A DNA stretch of 64,000 nt from Candidatus Mycolicibacterium alkanivorans (GTDB taxonomy: Bacteria > Actinomycetota > Actinomycetes > Mycobacteriales > Mycobacteriaceae): the NCBI RefSeq assembly GCF_022760805.1, contig NZ_JAIVFL010000001.1, positions 2,542,001 to 2,606,000 of the forward strand. The letters are read 5' to 3'. The notes beneath the pieces are model-generated. The model saw only the letters and a program-made list of their open reading frames with translations, ran no database searches and was not told the DNA's origin. The translations under genes were made by a program, and so were the position numbers. Positions 38,725 to 47,360 of this stretch are shown here, piece by piece; positions within the stretch are counted from its first letter, which is position 1, and each line of letters starts with the position of its first letter.

Positions 38725-40848
38725 CGCCGATTTTCACTCAGCGAATTGACCCTCATTTTGATGCCTGCTCATGCGAACTCGTAGCGCACGGTGCGGCCGC
38801 CGAGCCAGGGGACGGAGGTGGTGGGCAGGTTGGCTTGGCGCAGTACGGGTGAGTAGGTGCGCCGGTCGAGGCGGACCACGATCTGGTTGCCGTGGTTGAG
38901 GATGTGCCCGCCGGTGGACAGGAACCGGCGTTGCAGGGTGTCGGGGGTGGCGGTTGCGTAGCCGGGGATGCGGCGGCGCAGGGGCGGCGCAAAGGGTGTG
39001 GGCAAGGACGGTGAGCACGACGTCGAGGTCGATGTTGAGGGGGACGGCTCCGGTGAGGAGTCAGGTGGAAGGAGCGGATCGCTTCGGCGAGGCGTTGTTC
39101 GATGTTCATTCTGCGGGAGTAGGTCTCGATGACCTGTTTGGCGGGCATCGAGTGCTGGTTGGTGATCAGGATGGTGGGCTCGTCGTGGCCCGGGCCGGCG
39201 ACGGCGAGTTGACGCAGCGTGCCGGGGTAGGTCGATAGTTTCGCGGCGGGGTCTTCGATCATCTGGACGCGGCGCGTTCGGCCGCCGGCGCGGGCCACGG
39301 TCAGCTTCGTCCAGGCGCTGGTGGGCAGCGCGTGCAGGTGGGCGGTGAGTTTGGGGGTGCGGGCGCGCAGGGTGATGAAGCCGATGCCGCGCTGGGTCAG
39401 TTCGCCGAGCTGGGTTTGGGTGGTGACCTTGGAGTCCATGACGAGCAGGGCGGGGTGGGTGCCGGTGACGGTTTTCCAGTGCTCGGCGAAGTCGAGGACC
39501 TCGTTGTTCTGGGTGGCTTTGACGAGGTCGGCGTTGGCGTAGAGCAGGGCGTGGGAGTCGGCGTCTTCGGCGAAGAAGGTCAACACGCTGCGGGTGCGTT
39601 GCGAGCGTGAGGGCACGTAGTGTTTTTCCGGCGCGGCGTCCTCACCCCAGTGCATGACGGCATGGAAGTCCAGGTTCAGCACCTCGCCGGTGGCCAGGCC
39701 CGCGGCGACGGAAGCCTTGTCCAACGCGGTCAGGAACTTCTTCTGCGGCGTGTTGCAGGCGGTAGGAGTACGTGGTCAGCGCGGTCGTCTTGGGCAGGGC
39801 GGTGAGCCCGGTGAACAGCGCGGCGCCGGGGTCGGCGGCCAGATCGTGCACGTGGGAGACACGGCGGGTGCCGGTGAGCTTGACCGCCAGCAGAGCGAGC
39901 AGGTAGTTGATCGCGGGGATGTCGCGGGTGCCGGGGTAGCCGGCGGCGGTGACCAGTGCGGGCAGGTCCACGGCGAGCAGGTCGGGCAGCACGAGCAGCA
40001 GCCCGGCCATCCGGGTGGGCGCGTCGGTGGGCAGCTGCGGGTAGTCGTCGGCGGCCAGTGCGCGGGCCCGGGGCAGGTCTTGGCGCCGGGGGCCGCCGCG
40101 GGCGGCGTCGGGCCGGCGCCAGATCCGGGGTAGGCCGGCCTCGTTGATGACCTCGCTGATCCCGGTGCGGTTCAACCCGATGCCCTCGGCGGCCAGCTCG
40201 GCGGCGATCTCATCGATGGAGTACCCCTGCGCGCGCAGGGCGATGATCCGGGTCCGGGCGGCGTCTTTGCCGGGTGCGGTCTTGGGGCCGGGACGGGCGT
40301 CGAGGAAGAAGTTCTTCGCCCCGGCGCGGAAGTCGGCCACCGCCGAGTGCAGCCCGGCGGTGGTGTAGCCGAACCGCTCGGCTACGGCCGCGGCGGGTTC
40401 GCCGTCGAGCAGATAGGCCCGCAATGCCTCGTAGCGGGTCTGCGGGCCCACGGCGGGGACGGCGAAGAACTCGCCACCCACCCGGGCTGCTTGCGGGGTA
40501 TTCGCTGACTGGTTGATACCGATAGTCAACCGTGCTCGGTCACGGCGATCAAGGACCTCTGAACGCGTGTCGCCTCACTCGGCGGTTGATCGCGCTAAAA
40601 CCCTTGTAATAGCAGCAATGTAGTTCCAGTTGCCGTCGGTTGACATTCGGGTCCTTCGACCGGATGGGCTCAGTGCCAGACGCGTATTAACTGACCAGTC
40701 AGCGAGATGCCTTCACTATGTCGCGCCGCGATCACATCGCCGCGCACCGAATCGCCTTGCTACGCAACCCATCCAAACCTGGCGACGCCATCAGCTACGA
40801 TCTGCGCGAACCCACGATCAGATAATCACCGCTCCGCGAAAATCGGCG
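38725..40848 (-). mobile_element. Second insertion sequence (2,124 bp), unclassified DDE type
   Basis: The left end CGCCGATTTTCACTCAGCG (38725 onwards) is mirrored at the right end (reverse complement of the bases up to 40848: CGCCGATTTTCGCGGAGCG), about 15 of 19 matching. The element is flanked by TTAG at 38721-38724 and TTAG at 40849-40852. The left TTAG is shared with the IS1380 copy. Its tip resembles that of the IS1380 copy (C-x-Y-CGATTTT), suggesting related transposases. Bases 40530-40848, upstream of its transposase, show no gene. Confidence 0.75.
38769..40529 (-). pseudogene. Transposase of the second insertion sequence, broken by several frameshifts
   Basis: The N-terminal part (40529 to about 39745) has helix-turn-helix segments (TRYEALRAYLLDGEPAAAVAERFGYT; GIGLNRTGISEVINEAGLPR). 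A one-base shift near 39740 leads to the frame with KASVAAGLATGEVLNLDFHA, then ALLVMDSKVTTQTQLGELTQ and RRMNIEQRLAEAIRSFH, an IS4-clan-like DDE core. Further shifts near 39060 and 39000 lead to LRRRIPGYATATPDTLQRRF and the C-terminal WLGGRTVRYEFA. At least two indels are needed, so it is dead. I cannot name the IS family with confidence. Confidence 0.8.
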
Positions 40849-40852
40849 TTAG

Positions 40853-41149
40853 GTTAGGTCAAGGCGTTCACCCCTTGCCGGCCATGGCTTAGGCGGGCCG
40901 GATGCTGTCGACGTTTGTCGCGCTGCCGCCGCCCGCGGCGGCGCCAGGGTGGTCTTCCCGTCGCTGTCGTTGCTGGAACCCCGCGTCTGGGAGCAGGCCG
41001 ACGATCTGGTGCTCACCGGGCGGGCGCCCAACCTGATCGTCCGGATCGCAGCACCCGTCGGCAGGCAGGCCGACGCCCTGGTGTGCCGCTCAGTCGCAGG
41101 CCTGCGAGTTCGCGAGGGCGAAGGACCAGCTGCTCAACTCCTGACCTGA
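40853..41149 (+). pseudogene. Coding-like stretch, possible gene relic (unidentified)
   Basis: From about 40913 one frame reads without a start ARVVFPSLSLLEPRVWEQAD, then DLVLTGRAPNLIVRI and a stop at 41147-41149, with mycobacterial codon use. No start codon with a ribosome-binding site is visible, and the segment begins just outside the TTAG insertion point. It may be the 3' end of a gene lost when the insertion sequences arrived. I do not recognise the family. Confidence 0.35.
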
Positions 41150-41151
41150 GC

Positions 41152-41943
41152 TCACGCCAGCAGGTCGCGCAGGTCCAGTGCGTTGCGTACCGCATGGCCG
41201 CTGCCGTCGTTGTTGAAATACACCAGCACCCGCCGACCCTGGTCCTGCCACTCCCGGACCCGGTCGGCCCACCACCGCAGGTCCTCGCCAGTGTAGCAGC
41301 CCGCGTAGATCGCAGCCGTATCCGGCCCGTGCATCCGAACGTAGACGAAATCCGTTGTGGCACAGAGGTTACAGCCCATGCCGGGGCCGCTGGTCACCAC
41401 GTAGGCAGCGCGGTGGCGCTCGAGTACCTCGTAGACGTGCGGATCATGCCACGACGGGTGGCGCATCTCGACCGCAACGCGGATCCAGTCGGGTACCACG
41501 CTGAGGAAGTGATCGAGGCGGGCGTCGTCGCGCTGCAGGTCCGGATGCAGCTGGACCAGTACGGCTTCGCGCTTGTCGCCGAGCGCGCGCTGGCAGCGCT
41601 CGATACGGTCGGCCCACGGCTCCGGCGATGACAGCCGGCGAAAGTGGCTCAGGCCGCGATGGACCTTGACCGACATCGTGAAACCCTCCGGCAGCCGGGT
41701 GCGCCAGCCTTCGAAGGTGACGTCGCGCGGCCAGCGGTAGAAGCTGGCGTTGAGCTCGACGGTGTCGAAGACCTCCACATAGCGGGCCAGCCGTTTGGCC
41801 GCCGGAAGACCCGGGCGGTACAGCACGCCGTCCCAATGGTCATAAGACCACCCCGAGGTGCCGATCCGGACCCTGCTCCACTGGCCGATGAGCCGCTGTA
41901 GTTCACGGTCGGGGAGCGCCGAACGCTGGTCGGTACTCAGCAT
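41152..41943 (-). CDS. DUF72 domain protein
   Basis: The 263-residue protein has the DUF72 TIM-barrel landmarks: VRIGTSGWSYDHWDGVLYRPGL near residue 25, then YVEVFDTVELNASFYRWP, FTMSVKVHRGLSHFRR, LVQLHPDLQ, VAVEMRHPSWHD, and the final FVYVRMHGP with VYFNNDGSGHAVRNAL. The family is widespread and its biochemical role is not established. The gene stops 3 bp from the end of the relic on the other strand. Downstream of its start lie the long palindrome and the Lon relic. Confidence 0.92.
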   Translation of the reverse strand: MLSTDQRSALPDRELQRLIGQWSRVRIGTSGWSYDHWDGVLYRPGLPAAKRLARYVEVFDTVELNASFYRWPRDVTFEGWRTRLPEGFTMSVKVHRGLSHFRRLSSPEPWADRIERCQRALGDKREAVLVQLHPDLQRDDARLDHFLSVVPDWIRVAVEMRHPSWHDPHVYEVLERHRAAYVVTSGPGMGCNLCATTDFVYVRMHGPDTAAIYAGCYTGEDLRWWADRVREWQDQGRRVLVYFNNDGSGHAVRNALDLRDLLA

Positions 41944-42021
41944 GCTCGAATCCCACCGCCTTTCGCATCCCCTTGTGCGCGTTCACCTTAACGGCTTCGC
42001 CACGCAACGGTGTCCAGACGC

Positions 42022-42079
42022 CGAGCAGACGCAGAGTCGCGTGCTTCACCGGTGGTTGATGCGACTCTGCGTCTGCTCG
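42022..42079. repeat. Perfect 19-bp palindrome with 20-base loop
   Basis: CGAGCAGACGCAGAGTCGC (42022-42040) is exactly mirrored at 42061-42079. It lies directly downstream of the Lon relic stop (42093), so it was probably that gene's terminator. The outer arm CGAGCAGACGCA is the same as in the palindrome after gnd (11400-11457). Confidence 0.75.
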
Positions 42080-42092
42080 CGGTGGTGGGCTG

Positions 42093-42310
42093 TCAGGCCG
42101 CGGTGGTGACCGCCTCCAGAGCCTGGGCCACGATGTGGCCACATCGGTCATCGGCTTGACCTCCAGCGCCTCGAGCACCTCGGCCGGAACGTCGTCCCGA
42201 TCGGGCTCGTTGCGCCGCGGGATGAAAACCGTTGACAGTCCGGCACGCTGGGCCGCCAGCAGCTTGGGGACCGCGCCCGCGGGCACGTGCACGTGGATGC
42301 GGCGGTCCAG
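42093..42310 (-). pseudogene. Relic of ATP-dependent protease Lon (C-terminal pieces)
   Basis: The minus strand reads RRIHVHVPAGAVPK, the segment just before the Lon catalytic serine loop. It then jumps to LLAAQRAGLSTVFIPRRNEP and DDVPAEVLEALEVKPMTDVA, the Lon C-terminal end. The internal part with catalytic Ser and Lys is missing. After MTDVA a single-base deletion shifts the frame: restoring it gives IVAQALEAVTTAA and a stop at 42093. Bases 42311-42394 upstream are open but unidentified. Lon exists in M. smegmatis but is absent from M. tuberculosis. Confidence 0.8.
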
Positions 42311-42446
42311 CTTGGTGGTCACCTTGCGCATCGCCTTGGCCAGCATCCGCTCGAACTGCCGCTGAGAGCTGCGCCGAGCGTCACCCTGGCGCACCGCTCG
42401 GCGTTCGCCATCACGCTGGTGTGACGTTCGGCCGAGCGTACAAAGC

Positions 42447-42480
42447 AGCGAGCCTGCCGCCGGGTGGCGACAGGCTCGCT
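42447..42480 (-). terminator. Hairpin terminator of the antigen 85 gene
   Basis: AGCGAGCCTG (42447-42456) and CAGGCTCGCT (42471-42480) form a perfect 10-bp stem with a 14-base loop, 16 bases after the antigen 85 stop codon at 42497. Confidence 0.75.
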
Positions 42481-42496
42481 GTGAGGTGTGACCGGG

Positions 42497-43914
<1,418 letters not shown>

Positions 43915-45225
43915 TCACTCCGGCCGCAGCACCAGCCAGCCCTGCGCGGGCACGACCACCTCGTCGACGACATCGTCGGGCGGGGCCGCGGTACCGCCGA
44001 TGAGCCGGGCGCGGCTTCCGGTCAGTTCGGCGATGGGCAGCGGCATCGGCTCTTCGTCGATGTTGAGGGCGACGATCAAGGCATCGTCACCGTGTGCCGT
44101 CCGGTAGGCGTAGCCCTTGTTCTGCAGGTGCAACGCGGTGGTCGTCGCCTCGTGCAGCCAGGGGTTCCTGCGGCGCAGCCCGATCAGATACTGGTGCAGG
44201 GTGAGCACTTCGCGACCGGTGTCGTCGAGAGATGCTGGGGGCGAGCCGAATTCGGGGCGCACCGCGTCGTCGCCGCCGACCCGTTCCTCCTTGACCCCGC
44301 GATAGCCGAGTTCGTCGCCGGCGTAGACGGTCGGAACCCCGCCGGTGGTGAACAGCAACACCAGGGCGTGGGCCAGATGCTCGGAGCGGTCCAGCCGGCT
44401 GGCGATGCGGGTGACGTCGTGATTGCCGACGAAGGTCTGCGGTGCGAACCGGCTCAGGAAGCCGTTGTGGCGCTGCAGTGCCCAGTCCAGCTCGTGGAAG
44501 TTGCCGTCGTTGAGGCTGCTCCACACCGCCTTCCACAACTCGTACTGGGTCACCGAGTCGACGCCGGATCCCTCGACGAACCCGACGTAGTCACCGTGGA
44601 TGACTTCGGCGACGAACCACGCTTCGGGATGGTCCTGACGGACCCGCGGCAGCACCTGGGCCCAAAACGCTTCGGGCACCGCGTAAGCGGCGTCGAGCCG
44701 CCAGCCGTCGGCGCCGCGGTCAAGCCAGTGCCTCATGACGTCCACAACGTAGTCGGCGACCACCGGGCTGGCGTGGTTGAGCGTGATGAGCTCCCGGTGG
44801 CCTTCGAACGTGTGGAACCGGCCCTGGCGGCCGCGGAACCAGGCCGCGGCGCCGGCGTCGCCGTCCACCGCCTGCCGGTAGCGTTCGAAATCCGTTCCGA
44901 CGTGGTTGAACACACCGTCGAGCAGCACTCGCAGTCCGCGCTTGTGGACTTCCTCGACCAGCCGGTCGAAGTCGGTGTCCTCACCCAGGCGCGGGTCGAT
45001 CCGGTAGTGGTCGGTGGTGTCGTAGCCGTGGGTTCGCGATGCGAAGATGGGCCCCAGCGCAATGCCCGACGTGCCGAGTTCCACGGCGTGGTCGAGCCAG
45101 TCGACGATGCGACCCAACCGGCGCTCGCGGGGCCCGGGGGGGTCCTGGGTGGGGAAGGCGCCGACGAAGCCCAGCGGATAGATGTGCCACCAGATCGCGT
45201 GTTTCACCCACGCCGGCGCGCTCAC
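43915..45225 (-). CDS. GH13 alpha-amylase family glycosidase
   Basis: The 436-residue cytoplasmic protein has the four GH13 conserved regions: LLDGVFNHVG, DGWRLDAAYAVP with the nucleophile Asp, WFVAEVIHGD with the acid/base Glu, and FVGNHDVTRI with the third Asp. It begins HAIWWHIYPLGFVGA, as in maltogenic or trehalose-related members. The substrate is probably an alpha-1,4-glucan or maltooligosaccharide. The start is a GTG that overlaps the stop of the upstream deaminase relic (GTGA, 45222-45225), so its translation may depend on that short frame. Confidence 0.92.
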   Translation of the reverse strand: MSAPAWVKHAIWWHIYPLGFVGAFPTQDPPGPRERRLGRIVDWLDHAVELGTSGIALGPIFASRTHGYDTTDHYRIDPRLGEDTDFDRLVEEVHKRGLRVLLDGVFNHVGTDFERYRQAVDGDAGAAAWFRGRQGRFHTFEGHRELITLNHASPVVADYVVDVMRHWLDRGADGWRLDAAYAVPEAFWAQVLPRVRQDHPEAWFVAEVIHGDYVGFVEGSGVDSVTQYELWKAVWSSLNDGNFHELDWALQRHNGFLSRFAPQTFVGNHDVTRIASRLDRSEHLAHALVLLFTTGGVPTVYAGDELGYRGVKEERVGGDDAVRPEFGSPPASLDDTGREVLTLHQYLIGLRRRNPWLHEATTTALHLQNKGYAYRTAHGDDALIVALNIDEEPMPLPIAELTGSRARLIGGTAAPPDDVVDEVVVPAQGWLVLRPE

Positions 45226-45440
45226 GGACGAAACCTCGCGGCGTAGAGGGCCATCATCTCCTCGCGCAACTCCGGGGCCGGCCCATCGGCGACGAGGTGT
45301 GCGGCGACGGCGCTCACCGGCAAGCGAGCAATCGCGAGCTCCGGGTGGGCAGTGGCATCACCGTCACCGGCGTCCAGAGCCTCGCGGGCGAGTTCGGCGC
45401 AGCGGCCGAGCCACCGCATGTCCTCATCGGTCAGCGCCAC
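45222..45440 (-). pseudogene. In-frame deleted relic of a nucleoside/cytidine deaminase (72 aa)
   Basis: The frame MALTDEDMRWLGRCAELARE begins like the CMP/dCMP-type deaminases. It continues ALDAGD, then skips to GDATAHPELAIAR (the region with a zinc His and Glu), and ends with a C-terminal part VADGPAPELREEMMALYAAR. The segment with EPFGSVLV and the PCxxC zinc-binding helix is gone, so the product cannot be an active deaminase. Both deletions keep the reading frame. The stop overlaps the start of the glycosidase gene. It may survive as a leader for coupled translation. Confidence 0.65.
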
Positions 45441-45504
45441 GCTGTCTCACTCTACGCAGCGGGCCGTCGCCGCCGGCGAATGCGCGACAGCAGCCGATCC
45501 GGCG

Positions 45505-47193
45505 TCAGTGGCAGCAGTCCTTCGCGAACACCTCCAGCCGGCACGCGCACGAGGCCAGGATCGGAACGTCGGCGCGTGCCTTGGCCAACTCCAGTTGCCG
45601 GCCGATGATGACGGCCTCCTCGGTGCGGCCCAGCCGCTGCAGGCATTCGTGGTAGCCGTGCAGACTCCACACGTTGTTCGGGTGCTGGCACGGTCGGCTC
45701 AACGTCGGGTCAAGGCCGAGGTCGGCGGCATAGACTCGGGCCGCCTCCTCTACGTGGTTCTGCTCGAGCAGCAGTGCGCCATAGGCGTGCCGGGTGGGCT
45801 GCATCCAGCCCCACGGCTCGTCGTAGGGCAGCGCGTCGTCGAGCGCGATCGCGCGCCGCAGATGGGCGTAGGCCTGTTCGAAGTTGCCTTCGCGGTAGCT
45901 GATCTCGCCGTCGAGCATGGCCGCACCGACGGCGAGGATGTCGCGGCTGGTGTTGTTGAACAGGTACCGCGACTCGGGGATGCGGGCGTAGGCCTCGGTG
46001 AACGCCTCCCGCTCGGCGGCAGCCTGGGCAACCTGCCCCTTGGCGGCATGCGCAACACCCCGGCCGTAATGAATGGTTGCTGTTGTGCTGCAGTACAAGT
46101 CGGTGTCGTCCGGCAGGGGTTCTGCGATCAGCTCGTCCCAGCGGCCGAACCGGATCAACACGTGCACCCGCAACGGGGCGAAGGCCTCCAGCCAGTCGGC
46201 CATCGGCGGTGAGGAGATGGACAGCAGTTCTGCAGTGAGCTGGCCGGCCAGTTTGCCGGCGGCCTGCAGGGCGATCTGCGACTGTCCGGCGAACATCGCC
46301 GAATAGACCACGAAGTGCAGGTCGTGGGCGCGGTAGAGCGAGTAGAAGTTCAGTGGCCCTTCGTGTTCGACGAACCTCCGATCGGCGCGCACCGCGGACT
46401 GGTTGGCCAACACCGACGACCGGTACTCGCCGCACAGCACGTCGACGTGCGAGGGCATGTGCTCCAGGTGCCCGGCGTCGGGGACCAGTCCGCGCAGGAG
46501 ATCGGCGGCGGGCAGCGCCTCCTCCGGGTGCGCCGACATCTCCATGGCGTGGATGTAGAGGTGCAGCACGCCGGGATGGCGGCGCCCGACGTCGGTGCTC
46601 AGCGCGTGGTCCAGGTACCGCTTGGCCTGCACCACCCGGGACCCCGGTGCTGGCTCACCGGTCGCGGTGTTCCACAACGCCCATGCGGTGACGTTGACCA
46701 ACGCGTCGGCGGCCAGCGCCAGGACGTCGACGTCGTCGGGGTAGGCCTCGGCCAGCTCGGCCATCGCGTCGGCATAGGCGCTGTGGCCGGCCGCCAGAGC
46801 GTCGGAGTCCTCGGGGTCGTCGGCGGGAAAGCGGGTGGCCAGTGCCGCGATCAGGCCGCGTTCGACAGCGCCGGCGCGGCCGTCGGCGGCCAGCTGCAAC
46901 TCCCTGCGGGCACGCGCCAACGAGGCCGCGAGGTCGACTGGGTCGAACGCGTCCCAAGCCTTGTTGTAGTTGGGCCCGATGGCATAGGCGATGCCCCAGC
47001 GGGCCAGCGCCAGCCCGGGATCCAGGGCGAGCGCCCGCTCGAAGCAGCGGATCGCCTCCTCGTGGTTGAACGCGTACGCCCACACCAGTCCCCGGTCGAA
47101 CCACAGCTGCGCCTGGGGCGACGGCGTGTCGACGGGCCGGTGGTAGTCGCCGAGGTCGTAATACGGCTCGGTGTCGCCGAGCGGAACCGCCAT
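45505..47193 (-). CDS. Tetratricopeptide-repeat protein
   Basis: The 562-residue protein has an N-terminal TPR unit (AQLWFDRGLVWAYAFNHEEAIRCFERALALDPGLALARWGIAYA). Further helical repeats follow through the middle (YLDHALSTDVGRRHPGVLHLYIHAMEMSAHPEEALPAADLLRG) and at the C-terminal end (AYGALLLEQNHVEEAARVYAADLGLDP; GYHECLQRLGRTEEAVIIGRQLELA). It ends in Cys-rich SCACRLEVFAKDCCH. No signal peptide or membrane helix is visible. Relatives occur in actinobacteria and proteobacteria without known function; TPRs suggest protein binding. ATG 47193 or GTG 47202 is the start. Confidence 0.85.
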   Translation of the reverse strand: MAVPLGDTEPYYDLGDYHRPVDTPSPQAQLWFDRGLVWAYAFNHEEAIRCFERALALDPGLALARWGIAYAIGPNYNKAWDAFDPVDLAASLARARRELQLAADGRAGAVERGLIAALATRFPADDPEDSDALAAGHSAYADAMAELAEAYPDDVDVLALAADALVNVTAWALWNTATGEPAPGSRVVQAKRYLDHALSTDVGRRHPGVLHLYIHAMEMSAHPEEALPAADLLRGLVPDAGHLEHMPSHVDVLCGEYRSSVLANQSAVRADRRFVEHEGPLNFYSLYRAHDLHFVVYSAMFAGQSQIALQAAGKLAGQLTAELLSISSPPMADWLEAFAPLRVHVLIRFGRWDELIAEPLPDDTDLYCSTTATIHYGRGVAHAAKGQVAQAAAEREAFTEAYARIPESRYLFNNTSRDILAVGAAMLDGEISYREGNFEQAYAHLRRAIALDDALPYDEPWGWMQPTRHAYGALLLEQNHVEEAARVYAADLGLDPTLSRPCQHPNNVWSLHGYHECLQRLGRTEEAVIIGRQLELAKARADVPILASCACRLEVFAKDCCH

Positions 47194-47272
47194 GGCGCTC
47201 ACCCTAGGTCAGCCCGAGTTGTCCCGACAGCAATGCAACCGGGCAGAACGAAAACGCCGTCGGTGCGTGAGT

Positions 47273-47319
47273 GTGCGGTTTTGTACGCGACACGCCGCCG
47301 GCCGCGTACGAAACCGCAC
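47273..47319. repeat. 17-bp imperfect palindrome downstream of the sulfatase gene
   Basis: GTGCGGTTTTGTACGCG (47273-47289) pairs with CGCGTACGAAACCGCAC (47303-47319) with a single G-T mismatch and a 13-base loop. It lies between the sulfatase stop (47361) and the TPR gene start, and could terminate the sulfatase message. Confidence 0.65.
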
Positions 47320-47360
47320 TCGGCGCGAAAGCCACGGACTCTAGCTGGTTGCGCGACTGA

